From: Hyphomonadaceae bacterium UBA2389
GTDB lineage: Bacteria > Pseudomonadota > Alphaproteobacteria > Caulobacterales > Aquidulcibacteraceae
NCBI GenBank assembly: GCA_002343395.1
Contig: DDSN01000078.1
Location: forward strand, 1,895-39,476
Direction of reading: 5' to 3'
DNA length: 37,582 nt
The position numbers were made by a program, and so were the translations under genes. Below the pieces are notes generated by a model that did no database searches, had not been told where the DNA came from, and was given only the letters and a program-made list of their open reading frames with translations. The stretch's first letter is position 1. Every line of letters begins with the position of its first letter. Below, in pieces: positions 7,389-16,600 of this stretch.

Positions 7389-7826
7389 ATGTTTTTGTTC
7401 GGTGGACATTCTTGGCGCGGCGAAAGCGGTCAGCGTTATCGTTTCAAGTGCGTATTGACCAAGGAGGGCCTCCCCGAAGGGGGGCAGGGCGGCATCTACG
7501 TCTTTGTTCGCCGCCGCTGGGTGTTCTTCCTCGAGCCGCTTTACGTGGGCAAGGCGCACGACCTGCGCTCGCGGCTGATGGGGCATGAGAAGTGGCCGCG
7601 GGCATACTGGTACTACGGCGCCACTGAGCGCTACGTCATGGGGCCGATCCATGATGAAGTAGACCGCCGTCGCGTCGAGGAAGACCTGATACGCGGGCTA
7701 AAGCCGCGCATGAACGACATGGAGATCCCCCAAGCCAAGGGCGCTAAGGCGAAGCCAAGGCGGGCCGCCGCCGCGCGGGCGTTCGACTTCTCGCTGCTGT
7801 TGGGCAAGCGTCCGCAACGCGCTTGA
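7389..7826 (+). CDS. Stand-alone GIY-YIG domain protein
   Basis: A protein of about 145 residues whose core carries all the marks of the GIY-YIG nuclease fold: GIY at 35-37, YVG at 52-54 (the second motif), R60 in the following helix, E97/E98 in VEEDLI, and N109 in KPRMND. The family includes UvrC, homing nucleases and small proteins of unknown role. No second recognisable domain is present; a short basic Lys/Arg/Ala tail follows and could bind nucleic acid. The insert between the first two motifs is unusually long (RRRWVFFLEP). The longer frame starts with TTG at 7359; the ATG at 7389 has GGAG 7 bases upstream and is preferred. It is not next to other DNA-repair or phage genes. Confidence 0.72.
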   Translation: MFLFGGHSWRGESGQRYRFKCVLTKEGLPEGGQGGIYVFVRRRWVFFLEPLYVGKAHDLRSRLMGHEKWPRAYWYYGATERYVMGPIHDEVDRRRVEEDLIRGLKPRMNDMEIPQAKGAKAKPRRAAAARAFDFSLLLGKRPQRA

Positions 7827-7867
7827 TTGCTTGACCCTGGCCGCTGGCCGCGCCACAGCCGGACGGT

Positions 7868-8659
7868 ATGAATACTTCGCCGCCTGAGGCGCCTCAGAAC
7901 CAGCCGCTAAGCGGTCCGCGCAGCGTGCGCGCGCGCATCGAGGACTTCGTCACCAACATGGACGCGCGCGCGTGGCGCTCGCTTGCGGTGACCATCGGTC
8001 TTTTCGTCGTCGCTGGCGTGATGCTGGTCATTGGCCGGCTCTTTTATCAAGAGGAAATCGAAGCGTTTATTGATGCGTGGCTCGGCGGCGCTGAACGCGA
8101 CCATTGGGGTCTGCCGGCCACGATCCTGATTTTCACGCTGACGGCTTATGTCGGCGCGCCCCAATTTGTGCTGATCACGGCCTGCGTGGTCGCGTTCGGA
8201 CCGGAAGTCGGTTTTTGGTACGCGTGGGCGGCCACCATCGCGTCCGGCGCGATCACATATCTGACTGGTCGGTTCGCGAGCGGCGAAACCAGGAAACGCT
8301 TCGGCGGCGCCACCGGTGGCCGGTTCACACGGTTCATGGGCCGAAACGCGTTTTGGGCCAGCTTCATCGTGCGTTTCCTGCCGACCGCGCCCTTCATCGT
8401 TGTGAACATGGCGTTCGGCGCGGCGCGCGTGAATTTCTGGGCGTTCATGGGTGGTCTAACGCTGGGTGTGTTGCCTAAGACGGCGATCATCGCGTTCGCC
8501 GGCGATGGCATCATGGACGCGCTTGAGGGCAATCTGGGATCGGCGGCGCTGATGGGCGTGATCGCCATCGCATTGTGGTTCTTTGGCGTGGTGCTGGTCC
8601 GCCGTTGGTTGCGGGCGAGAGAGGAGCGGGCGGGCGATGACGGCGATGGCGCGCAATAA
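7868..8659 (+). CDS. VTT/DedA-like (TVP38/TMEM64) membrane protein
   Basis: A 263-residue inner-membrane protein. An N-terminal cytoplasmic stretch of about 35 residues precedes the first membrane span, and the VTT domain spans residues about 75-225. The family signature is clear: an APQFVLI segment, and FIVRFLPTAPFIVVNM followed by GLTLGVLPKT. DedA/VTT proteins are linked to lipid scrambling, undecaprenyl-phosphate recycling and membrane-potential maintenance; which applies here is unknown. Several spans end in a basic C-terminus (RRWLRAREER). The next gene starts 23 bases before its stop, so the two are probably co-translated. Confidence 0.85.
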   Translation: MNTSPPEAPQNQPLSGPRSVRARIEDFVTNMDARAWRSLAVTIGLFVVAGVMLVIGRLFYQEEIEAFIDAWLGGAERDHWGLPATILIFTLTAYVGAPQFVLITACVVAFGPEVGFWYAWAATIASGAITYLTGRFASGETRKRFGGATGGRFTRFMGRNAFWASFIVRFLPTAPFIVVNMAFGAARVNFWAFMGGLTLGVLPKTAIIAFAGDGIMDALEGNLGSAALMGVIAIALWFFGVVLVRRWLRAREERAGDDGDGAQ

Positions 8660-9971
8660 TTTGAGATCGATCCTTGTCGCCTTTGGCTTGCTCGCCGCGG
8701 GGTGTGGCGGCGCGGCGCCGCCGCCGGAAGCGGGGCAAGGCGCCAATCCAAATTTGCCCGAACCGCAATCAAGCGCCCTGCCGACGGTCAATCCCGCGCG
8801 CGCGGTTGGGTGGCCCGAAGGCGCGGCGCCGACCGCGCCGGATGGTTTTGTCGTCACTCGCTACGCGGAAGGTCTGGCGCACCCCCGCTGGCTCTACGTG
8901 CTGCCAAACAACGACGTGTTGGTCGCCGAAAGCTCCACCCGTCCGTCGGGCGGCGGCGGTCTGATCGATTGGATCCGCAACGGCGTGCAGCGGCGCGCCG
9001 GCGCCCTCGATGAAAGCGCTGATCGCATCACGCTTTTGCGCGACGGCGACGGGGACGGCGATGTCGACGAGCGCCATGTGTTCGCGCAGGATTTGAACCA
9101 GCCTTTTGGCATGCTTCTCCTGGGCGATTACCTATACGTGGCCAACACGGACGCCGTTGTGCGGTTTCGCTACGCGCTCGGCGATACGCGTGTGCAAGGA
9201 CGTCCGGAGCAGGTGTTGGAGTTGCCGCATCGTGACGGCGATAATGGACACTGGACGCGCAACCTCATCGCCAATGAAACCGGAACAAAGCTCTATGTCG
9301 CGGTCGGCTCCGCCTCCAACATCGCCGACTACGGCGTGGCGTCGGAAGAGGGGCGGGCCGCTATCTGGGAGTTTGATCCAGACGGCTCGAATGCGCGGGT
9401 CTATGCTTCGGGTTTGCGCAACCCCGTCGGGATGGATTGGGCGCCCGACACTGGCGCGCTCTGGGTCGCTGTGAACGAGCGCGACATGTTGGGCGACAAC
9501 CTCGTGCCCGACTACATGACGAGCGTTCGCGACGGCGGGTTCTATGGCTGGCCTTATTATTATTGGGGCGATCATCGTGACGAGCGCGTCGAGATCCCCG
9601 CGAATGTCCGCCTGCAGGCGCCGATCGCGCCTGACTATGCGCTTGGCGCGCACACCGCCTCGCTTGGGCTGCACTTCTATAAGTTCGATGCGTTTCCCGC
9701 GCGGTATCAGAACGGCGCGTTCATTGGGCAGCATGGCTCATGGAATCGAAGCGCGCGCGTCGGGTACAAGGTCGTCTTTGTGCCGTTTGAGCGTGGCGTC
9801 CCCGCTGGGGAGATGGAAGATTTCCTCACGGGCTTCCTGAACGAGCGCGGTCACGCGCAAGGCCGCCCTGTCGGCGTCGTGATGGATCAGACCGGCGCTC
9901 TCCTGGTCGCCGACGATGTCGGCGATATTGTCTGGCGGGTCGCGCCACAAGCCGAAGCCGCCGCGCCGTAG
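8637..9971 (+). CDS. PQQ-type sugar dehydrogenase lipoprotein (sorbosone dehydrogenase-like)
   Basis: A 444-residue exported protein. The start has a lipobox, LLAAGC, giving a lipid-anchored Cys23. The body is a six-bladed beta-propeller related to soluble glucose and L-sorbosone dehydrogenases. Recognisable pieces are HPRWLYVLPNNDVLVAES, GLRNPVGMDW, and the late GQHGSWNRS plus RPVGVV segments, which hold residues that bind PQQ and calcium in the family. It probably oxidises an aldose-type sugar or related aldehyde in the periplasm; the true substrate and PQQ dependence are inferred. ATG 8637 is preferred (GAGGAG 10 bases upstream); ATG 8646 is an alternative. The stop forms TAGGCCTA with that of the convergent protease gene. 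Confidence 0.87.
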   Translation: MTAMARNNLRSILVAFGLLAAGCGGAAPPPEAGQGANPNLPEPQSSALPTVNPARAVGWPEGAAPTAPDGFVVTRYAEGLAHPRWLYVLPNNDVLVAESSTRPSGGGGLIDWIRNGVQRRAGALDESADRITLLRDGDGDGDVDERHVFAQDLNQPFGMLLLGDYLYVANTDAVVRFRYALGDTRVQGRPEQVLELPHRDGDNGHWTRNLIANETGTKLYVAVGSASNIADYGVASEEGRAAIWEFDPDGSNARVYASGLRNPVGMDWAPDTGALWVAVNERDMLGDNLVPDYMTSVRDGGFYGWPYYYWGDHRDERVEIPANVRLQAPIAPDYALGAHTASLGLHFYKFDAFPARYQNGAFIGQHGSWNRSARVGYKVVFVPFERGVPAGEMEDFLTGFLNERGHAQGRPVGVVMDQTGALLVADDVGDIVWRVAPQAEAAAP

Positions 9972-9973
9972 GC

Positions 9974-11560
9974 CTAATTCCGCGGCTCACAACGCCAAAT
10001 CAGGCGTTGGCTCGGCGTGCCTTGCGCGAAGCGCATCAAGGTTGCGTTGCGCTCTTCGACGGCTTCGACGGCGCCGGCGCCCTGGCAGCCCCGGCCCGCG
10101 CGCGATTCAGCGACCGCTTGGTTCGCCGCGGCGAAGCTTTCGTCGTCGAGCGGAAAGCGTTCGCGCCGGAACTCGCCAGTGCTGGGGTCGATCGTAAGCA
10201 CATCCAACGCTCTCGCGCCGCCGAGCACGATCGCTCGTTGGTAGCGCGCGCCGTCAGACGTTGGCGCGTATAAGGTGCGTTCGTTGACACATAGCGCGCC
10301 GGACGCAGTGAAGCTCATGTCCGACACGCCCTCCGCGCCGACGCTCGCGGCGTGGTCGAGCGTGCAGGTGATTGCGCCCTCGAACGCCGCGGGCGTCTCG
10401 GCGGTTTCCTCATCGGGCGCGCCGTCGCCCGCGCTGAGCAGCGCGATCCCGGCGATCACGATGAGGACGACGGCGAGCGCCGCCCCACCGACGATGGCTA
10501 CAACGCCGAACCGTCGGCGCGGCGCTTGGATCTGCGGCTCCTGCTGGTGCGGGTGTGCGCGCGGCTGCGCCGCCGTGAAGTCGTGGCCTCGCCGCCGCGC
10601 CAAGACGATGTAGCCCAGCACGCATACCGCCACGAACAACGCCAGCGTGCCAGCGATCAAGATAACGACCGCGATGCGCGTGAGCCGATCCGCTGTTTCC
10701 AGCTTGGCGGCCAACTCGGTGTTCTGGGTCTGCAGCGCTTGAATCGTTGCCGCGCGTTCGGCCTCGACCCGCTCGGCGAACGAGAGGCAGCGCTCGTCGC
10801 TGAGCGTGGCGGAGACGCCGGCTTGGTCGAGGAAATCGAGCAACTGCGCCGCGCGCGTTGCGATGCCGCGGGTCTCGCGCGTATCGGCGCCGCTGACATG
10901 CCACGAATTCACGCCAAGCACGCGTCCGCATTCATCAAGCAGCGGCCCGCCCGAGGAGCCCGACGAAATGACGGCTTGGTGGTTGATGGTGGGGATGGGA
11001 TCGCCAGTTGGGGCTCGGTCGCGCAGCGACGCGATCTGGCCGGACGTGCGCGAGGGCGGGGTGGGGCGCAGCAGATCCGCGCCGGAGGCGCCCTGATAGT
11101 CCACGTCCGGATAGCCAAGCGCCACGACGCCGTCGCCGGACTGCGGCTCCACCGTGGAAATCGTCAGGGGGGCGATGTCCGGGCCGCCCCTGAATTCGAG
11201 CAGCGCCAGTTCCGAGAGCGGCGAATAACGCACGATGGTGGCCGGCAGCAGGCCGTCACCATCCGGCGCCACTACCGCGACGCCGTAATCGCCGCTCTCG
11301 CGGGCGGGGGCGACGACATGCGCATTCGTCACCACTAGGTGGGGGGCGACCACGAAGCCCGAGCCGGAGCCATGAAGCATCCGGCCCTCGCTCGTTTGCG
11401 CGATGACGACGACGCGGACGATGCCGCGTTCTGCCTCATCGACGCTTGTTTGCGCCGCCGCGGACCCCGCGAGCGCGACCGCGCAGGCCGCCGCCAGAAA
11501 TCTTAACGTCTTGAAAGCCAAGCAATCCCCGCCGGACCCGCGTTGCCCAAGCGCAATCAT
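9974..11560 (-). CDS. Membrane-bound trypsin-like protease with Glu at the Asp position
   Basis: A 528-residue protein. A signal sequence (KTLRFLAAACAVALAGSAAA) is followed by a trypsin/HtrA-type domain at about residues 40-245. Histidine H81 lies in VVTNAHVV and the serine S203 in SSGSSGGP, but the place of the catalytic aspartate (usually D-L-A-L-L) reads E117 in SELALLEF. Two further membrane spans lie at about 296-320 and 352-375, with a proline- and His/Gln-rich linker between them, then a C-terminal domain of about 140 residues with several cysteines that I do not recognise. No PDZ domain is visible. The start could also be the TTG at 11518, which would give a compact signal peptide. 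The frame continues upstream to 11668 without family support. Confidence 0.78.
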   Translation of the reverse strand: MIALGQRGSGGDCLAFKTLRFLAAACAVALAGSAAAQTSVDEAERGIVRVVVIAQTSEGRMLHGSGSGFVVAPHLVVTNAHVVAPARESGDYGVAVVAPDGDGLLPATIVRYSPLSELALLEFRGGPDIAPLTISTVEPQSGDGVVALGYPDVDYQGASGADLLRPTPPSRTSGQIASLRDRAPTGDPIPTINHQAVISSGSSGGPLLDECGRVLGVNSWHVSGADTRETRGIATRAAQLLDFLDQAGVSATLSDERCLSFAERVEAERAATIQALQTQNTELAAKLETADRLTRIAVVILIAGTLALFVAVCVLGYIVLARRRGHDFTAAQPRAHPHQQEPQIQAPRRRFGVVAIVGGAALAVVLIVIAGIALLSAGDGAPDEETAETPAAFEGAITCTLDHAASVGAEGVSDMSFTASGALCVNERTLYAPTSDGARYQRAIVLGGARALDVLTIDPSTGEFRRERFPLDDESFAAANQAVAESRAGRGCQGAGAVEAVEERNATLMRFAQGTPSQRLIWRCEPRN

Positions 11561-11853
11561 CGGGCGCCGCGCGGCGTCCCGCAAGCGCGCGCGCCAGCTT
11601 GAGGTGCGGCCAAAATGCGGCCCAGCCCTTGCATTGCGGCCCTTGCATCGGTGTGCGCATCGCGGCAAGTCCAGTCCGTCGGCGACGGGGGCGGTCGGCG
11701 GCTTACACGGCGTGCGTCATTCGTGCGCCGCAAAGCCCCGTTCGCTCTCATTTCGGCCATCAGGTCGGCGTCGTTTCAGGTTGTTAAGCTTGCCGCGCTA
11801 GCTCCAATGCGAGCTGATTCGGTCAGCGGGTTGGTCGAAGGGTAAGAAAACGC

Positions 11854-12900
11854 ATGCTCGGCAACTTGTTCGGTCTCGTTGCGCCAGATTTGGCCATCGA
11901 TCTTGGGACCGCGAACACGCTGATTCACGTCAAGGGCCGCGGCATCGTCTTGGACGAACCGTCGGTCGTCGCCTACGTCAACGAGGGCGGCCGCAAGGTC
12001 GTTTACGCGGTGGGGTCGGAAGCCAAGACCATGCTTGGCAAAACGCACCGCAACATGGAGGTCATCCGGCCCCTGCGCGACGGCGTGATCGCCGATTTCG
12101 ACGTGGCCGAGGAGATGATCAAACAGTTCATCCGCAAGGTGTTGCCGCGTCCGGCGCTGATTTCGCCCCAGATCGTGATCTGCGTGCCGACCGGGGCGAC
12201 GCCGGTGGAGCGGCGAACAATCCTGGAGAGCGCTCAAGCGTCTGGCGCGCGCCGGGTGAAGCTCATTGAGGAGCCGGTCGCCGCCGCATTGGGGGCGGGC
12301 CTCCAGATCGACGATCCCTCGGGCTGCATGGTGGTTGATATCGGCGGCGGCACTACCGAGATCGCGGTGTTGTCGCTTGGCGGCTTGGTTTGGTCGCGCA
12401 GCTTGCGCGAAGCCGGCGACAAGATGGACGAAGCCATCATTCAGTACCTGCGTCGTCAGGAAAATTTGATGATCGGGGACTCCACCGCCGAGCGCATCAA
12501 AAAGGAAATCGGCACCGCCAAGGCGCCCGATCACGGCCAAGGCATGAGCATGCCGATCAAGGGCCGCGACAACCTTTCCGGCGTGCCGAAGGAAATCATC
12601 GTCACCGAAGCAATGGTCGCGGATGCGCTGGCGGAACCCGTCACCCGCATCGTAGACGCCGTGCGTCAGGCGTTCGAGCAGATGCCGCCTGAGTTGGCCG
12701 CGGATATCTATGACCACGGCCTCATGCTTACGGGCGGCGGCGCGCTGCTGCGCAATCTCGACACGGTTCTGCAGGAGCGGATCTCGATCCGCGTGTCGGT
12801 GGCGGACGATCCGCTCCGCTGCGTCGTCAAAGGATGCGGCATTGCTCTCGACACCATAAATTCGTCGGAAGCGCGGCGTCTGCTGACAGAGGAAGTCTAG
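11854..12900 (+). CDS. mreB: Rod-shape determining protein MreB
   Basis: A 348-residue bacterial actin that forms membrane-attached filaments and guides lateral cell-wall synthesis. The ATP-binding pieces are in place: DLGTANTL near the N-terminus (phosphate 1), the VVDIGGGTTEIAV stretch (phosphate 2) and MLTGGGALL near the C-terminus (adenosine motif). The amphipathic N-terminus MLGNLFG suits membrane binding. The length is normal. It is the first gene of the elongation operon; 66 bases separate it from mreC, while the later genes overlap. The region upstream (11561-11853) is noncoding and must hold its promoter, though I cannot point to convincing boxes. Confidence 0.97.
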   Translation: MLGNLFGLVAPDLAIDLGTANTLIHVKGRGIVLDEPSVVAYVNEGGRKVVYAVGSEAKTMLGKTHRNMEVIRPLRDGVIADFDVAEEMIKQFIRKVLPRPALISPQIVICVPTGATPVERRTILESAQASGARRVKLIEEPVAAALGAGLQIDDPSGCMVVDIGGGTTEIAVLSLGGLVWSRSLREAGDKMDEAIIQYLRRQENLMIGDSTAERIKKEIGTAKAPDHGQGMSMPIKGRDNLSGVPKEIIVTEAMVADALAEPVTRIVDAVRQAFEQMPPELAADIYDHGLMLTGGGALLRNLDTVLQERISIRVSVADDPLRCVVKGCGIALDTINSSEARRLLTEEV

Positions 12901-12966
12901 GCACGAGCGCGCCGCGGGAATCGCGCGCGTGCGTTAAGCGGGTGCGGCGGAGCGAGGGCGGAACCA

Positions 12967-14085
12967 GTGGCCAGACGCAGAAGCAGTGTGCGGCGGGCGG
13001 GCGCGGGGAGGCGGGCGCCGGCGGCGGTTTTGCTGGCGGTCGTGCTGGCGGTTGGCGCAATCGCCTTGTTGATCCTGCGCGCCGGCGGTTCATCCAGCGT
13101 CATGCAAACCGGCGACGATGGCGCGGCCGCCGCTGGGCGCGTCGCGACTGGTCCGGTGCGCGCCGGCGAGTCCTTCCTTGAGCGTCTGGGCGCAATGTGG
13201 ACGGCAAGCGCGCGCATCGATGAGTTGGAGCGAGAAAACCAGGATCTGCAAACTTGGCGGGAGCTCGCCGAGCGCCTGGCGGAGCGCAATCGGCGCTACG
13301 AAGAATTGTTGCGCATGCCGGCGGATTCATTCGGCGAGGGCGCGGACGTTGAGCGCGCCATAGCCGCGCAATTGGTGCTCGATTCCGGGGGGCCGTTCAC
13401 GCGCACGCTTGTCGCCAACGCCGGCGCCGATCATGGCGTCCGCGTGGGCTACATCGTCGTAAACGCCAACGGTCTGATCGGTCGCGTTGTTACGGTGGGG
13501 CGTCGCTCGTCCCGCGTGCTCATGCTTGATGATTACACGTCCCGCATCCCAGTGATGGGCGAGGCGTCTCGCGTGCGCGCCGTCATGGCCGGGCAAGCGA
13601 CGCGCCCGCCCGAACTGGTGCTCTACCCCTACCAGGTTCAATCGCCGCGGCTCGACTTCATCGTCGGTGCGCAAAACTTGCGCGAGGGAGAGCGCGTGAT
13701 CACGTCCGGCGACGGCGGAATTTTTCCACGCGGCATACCGGTCGGCGTCGCGCATCGCGAAGGGGACGGGAGCTGGCGCGTCGCGCCCGCGGCAGCGCAG
13801 CGCCCGATCGATTACGTTCGCATCATTCCTTTCGTGGGTGTTGAAACGCCGGAAGAGACCAGCGTCGCGGACGAGGGGCCGCCGCTGAACGCCGTCTCTT
13901 CTGTGGCGGTCATCGGTCGCGAGGTGACGCCGCCGCCGCCCACCGTGCCGAGCGCGCAAGCGCCAACGCCGCGCCCGGCGCGCCCCGCGGCGCAGCAGAA
14001 CCCGCCGCCAAGCGCCGAACCCGCGCCCGAGCCAACGCAACCCGCTCCGGAAACGCCGCCGGCCGCGAACGGACCCACTGAGTGA
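12967..14085 (+). CDS. mreC: Rod-shape determining protein MreC
   Basis: A 372-residue bitopic inner-membrane protein that links MreB to the periplasmic elongation enzymes PBP2 and RodA. An Arg-rich start precedes one membrane span at about 17-37. A coiled coil follows (residues about 75-115, with ELERENQDLQTW), then the two-barrel MreC core to about residue 290. The last 70 or so residues are dominated by Pro, Ala and Thr and look disordered. The start is GTG, preceded by GAGGG. The stop overlaps the mreD start by one base (TGATG). Function is taken from the family and the operon. Confidence 0.94.
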   Translation: MARRRSSVRRAGAGRRAPAAVLLAVVLAVGAIALLILRAGGSSSVMQTGDDGAAAAGRVATGPVRAGESFLERLGAMWTASARIDELERENQDLQTWRELAERLAERNRRYEELLRMPADSFGEGADVERAIAAQLVLDSGGPFTRTLVANAGADHGVRVGYIVVNANGLIGRVVTVGRRSSRVLMLDDYTSRIPVMGEASRVRAVMAGQATRPPELVLYPYQVQSPRLDFIVGAQNLREGERVITSGDGGIFPRGIPVGVAHREGDGSWRVAPAAAQRPIDYVRIIPFVGVETPEETSVADEGPPLNAVSSVAVIGREVTPPPPTVPSAQAPTPRPARPAAQQNPPPSAEPAPEPTQPAPETPPAANGPTE

Positions 14086-14615
14086 TGCTCTCGCCGCGCG
14101 CATGGGGATTTGTCCTGGCGTTGGCGAGCGTGGTGCTGCCCGCGCTTCCGTTCGGGCCGCTGTTCGCGCAACCGCCCATGCCGCTCGCCGTACTTTGGGC
14201 CGCCTATGGATGGGCTGCGGAGCGGGAGGGCGGTCCGCTGGGCGAGCACTGGCTTCAGATGCTTGCGGCTTTGCGTGCGCCGATCGCGCTGACCGCGCTC
14301 GGCTTGCTGCATGACCAGCTTGCGGGCGGGCCCTACGGGTTGTTCGTGTTGTTGTACCTTTCCGCGCACCTTATGGGGCGCATCGTGTCGGTGAACATGT
14401 CGGCGCCGAACCTGATCTCGCTCTGGGGAGGATTTGTTGTCACGGCCGCCGCAACGGTCGCGATCGCCGCGCTGGTCGCGCGCTTCCTGGCGCCCATCGC
14501 GGTCACGCCTTACGCCGAGGCCGCGCTCATTACGTCATTGTTCTTTCCCATCGTCCGCCCGCTCTACATGAGCGCTACGGTGACGCCGCGCGCCAAAGTG
14601 GGAGGCCGCCGATGA
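14085..14615 (+). CDS. mreD: Rod-shape determining protein MreD
   Basis: A 176-residue polytopic membrane protein with about five hydrophobic spans and few charged residues, of the size and place expected for MreD between mreC and mrdA. Sequence conservation in MreD is low, so the call relies on context together with the transmembrane pattern. The ATG at 14085 shares one base with the mreC stop; a GTG at 14082 is the next possible start. Its stop overlaps the mrdA start by four bases (ATGA), an arrangement typical of translational coupling. Confidence 0.88.
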   Translation: MLSPRAWGFVLALASVVLPALPFGPLFAQPPMPLAVLWAAYGWAAEREGGPLGEHWLQMLAALRAPIALTALGLLHDQLAGGPYGLFVLLYLSAHLMGRIVSVNMSAPNLISLWGGFVVTAAATVAIAALVARFLAPIAVTPYAEAALITSLFFPIVRPLYMSATVTPRAKVGGRR

Positions 14616-16600
14616 GCAAGGGCAAGCGCGTGGGTTCGACGCTGCCGAAGCGCGACGCCAACGTTATTTTCAATCGCCGCGCAACGTTGCTTTCGTTTGT
14701 GGGCGGCGGCGTCATCGGTTCGATCATGTTCCGCATGGGGCAGCTGCAAGCGACTAACTTGTTCAGCGGCGAGTACTCGGAAGCCGCCGACGAAAACCGG
14801 TTCGACACGCGCATCGTCGCGCCGCCGCGCGGCGTCATCTATGACCGCTTCGGGACGGTTCTCGCGCAAACCAGCAAGGACTACCAGGTCGCCGTCGTGC
14901 AAGACGATGTCGACGATCTGGAGGACGTCGTTGATCGGGTGCGCCGCATTCTGGGATTGAGCGCGGAGTGGGCGCGGCGCGCGATCATTCGCGTGCGCGG
15001 GGGGTCGCGCTATGAGCCGCAACCGCTTCAGGAAGGGCTGACCTGGGAAGAGTTCAACGCCATCAATGTGCGGCTGCCGGAATTGCGCGGCATCGTCGCG
15101 CAATCGGTGGACGTGCGCGCCTATCCGTATGATGTCGTGTACGCGCATCCGATCGGGTATGTTCAGAAGCCGACGCAACGCGACATCGATCGCGCGCTTG
15201 AGAACCCCGAGGAGGGGCAAAGCCGCGCTGTCTATCTGCGGAATCCGCACGTGCGCGTGGGCAAGGCGGGACTAGAAGCCGAGATGGAGCCCATGCTTCA
15301 CGGCGAGGCTGGTTGGCGAAAGGTTATCGTCAACGCGCGCGGCGTAGAGCAGGGCGAAGACGAGCGCGAGCGGCGCGATCCGGTTCGCGGATCGGGGCTC
15401 GTGCTTACGCTGGATCACGATCTGCAGCGCATCGCGATGCAGAACTTTGGCGAGCAGTCGGGCGCCGCCGTGGTTATGGACATCTACACCGGGGACCTCC
15501 TGGTGATGGCTTCCGCGCCGGGCTTCGATCCGAACGAGTTCGTGAACGGGATCGGCCGCGAACCGTTCCGTCTTCTGAATGAGGACGAGAAGAAGCCGCT
15601 GTTCAACAAGGCCGTGACTGGCGTTTATGCGCCGGGCTCTACTTTCAAGATGATGGTCGGCATCGCCGCCAAGCAAGCCGGCATCGAAGACGATTGGGCC
15701 GTGGGATGTTCCGGCGGTTTCTACTACGGCGGGCGCACGTTCCATTGTTGGCGCGCGGGCGGCCACGGTCGTATGGACCTTCACGACGCCATCAAGAATT
15801 CCTGTGACGTATATTTTTATCAAGCCGCGTTGCGCGCGGGACCTGAGCGGATCGCCTCCGTCGCCCGGCAATTTGGTCTTGGCCAGCACTTCGAGGTCAA
15901 CGTGCCGAACATTCGCGACGGCCTCGTGCCTGATCCGACATGGTGGCGCGCCAATCGCGGCGAGGAATGGACAGGCGGTCTCACCGTAAATTACGGGATC
16001 GGCCAAGGCGCCATGGGCGTGACGCCGCTGCAACTCGCCGTCATGGCCGCGCGCCTGGGCAACAATGGCTATGCCGTGCAGCCGCGGCTCGTGCGAGAGG
16101 GCCCCGGCATCGTCGATCCAGGTCAACCGCTGCATATGTCCGGTATCGAGGCTGATCACCTTGCGCGCGTGCGGGACGGCATGTTCGGTGTGTGCAATGA
16201 GCCGGGCGGCACCGCTGTACGGGCAGGCGCGCTCGAACTCGTGCGGCATCCAGAAACTGGCGCGGCCGTGCCGCTTACGCCCGAGACGCGCGCTTGGCAG
16301 CCGGTGCAGATCGCCGGAAAAACCGGCACCGCGCAAGTGCGCGCGCTGGGGTCAAACCGCGGTCGTCACTACTCCACGATCGAATGGCGTTTCCGCGACA
16401 ACGCGTTGTTCTGCTGCTTCGGCCCATGGCACGAACCACGCTATGCGTGCGCGGTCGTTGTTGAGCACGGCGGCGCCGGTTCGGCGGTCGCGGGACCGAT
16501 CGCCAAGGAGATCATGAAGGCGACGCTACTTCGCGATCCCGCGCGCAGGGCGCCGGCGAGACTCGCCACCCTGGAGCAGCAGATGGGGCGCAGCGCATGA
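14612..16600 (+). CDS. mrdA: Penicillin-binding protein 2 (elongasome transpeptidase)
   Basis: A 662-residue class B penicillin-binding protein that cross-links peptidoglycan during lateral growth. A single membrane span lies at about 25-45. The pedestal domain follows (APPRGVIYDRFG at 70-81). The transpeptidase domain has the active serine S343 in STFK, the SCD motif at 397-399, and KTG at 570-572. The family normally ends near residue 630; about 20 extra residues follow. It works as a pair with RodA, whose gene starts within its last four bases. An internal Cys-Trp stretch (HCWRAGGHGRMDL) matches PBP2 rather than FtsI. Confidence 0.96.
   Translation: MSKGKRVGSTLPKRDANVIFNRRATLLSFVGGGVIGSIMFRMGQLQATNLFSGEYSEAADENRFDTRIVAPPRGVIYDRFGTVLAQTSKDYQVAVVQDDVDDLEDVVDRVRRILGLSAEWARRAIIRVRGGSRYEPQPLQEGLTWEEFNAINVRLPELRGIVAQSVDVRAYPYDVVYAHPIGYVQKPTQRDIDRALENPEEGQSRAVYLRNPHVRVGKAGLEAEMEPMLHGEAGWRKVIVNARGVEQGEDERERRDPVRGSGLVLTLDHDLQRIAMQNFGEQSGAAVVMDIYTGDLLVMASAPGFDPNEFVNGIGREPFRLLNEDEKKPLFNKAVTGVYAPGSTFKMMVGIAAKQAGIEDDWAVGCSGGFYYGGRTFHCWRAGGHGRMDLHDAIKNSCDVYFYQAALRAGPERIASVARQFGLGQHFEVNVPNIRDGLVPDPTWWRANRGEEWTGGLTVNYGIGQGAMGVTPLQLAVMAARLGNNGYAVQPRLVREGPGIVDPGQPLHMSGIEADHLARVRDGMFGVCNEPGGTAVRAGALELVRHPETGAAVPLTPETRAWQPVQIAGKTGTAQVRALGSNRGRHYSTIEWRFRDNALFCCFGPWHEPRYACAVVVEHGGAGSAVAGPIAKEIMKATLLRDPARRAPARLATLEQQMGRSA

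Noticed and set aside
10352..11338. A 328-codon plus-strand frame inside the protease gene
   Set aside because: Antisense to a protease with clear catalytic motifs; composition is Arg-rich and has no family look.
11776..12717. A long minus-strand frame across mreB
   Set aside because: It is a shadow of the mreB codons; its His/Arg-rich translation matches nothing I know and mreB is unambiguous.
15272..16336. A 354-codon minus-strand frame inside mrdA
   Set aside because: It lies wholly antisense to the conserved PBP2 transpeptidase domain, a common artefact in GC-rich DNA.
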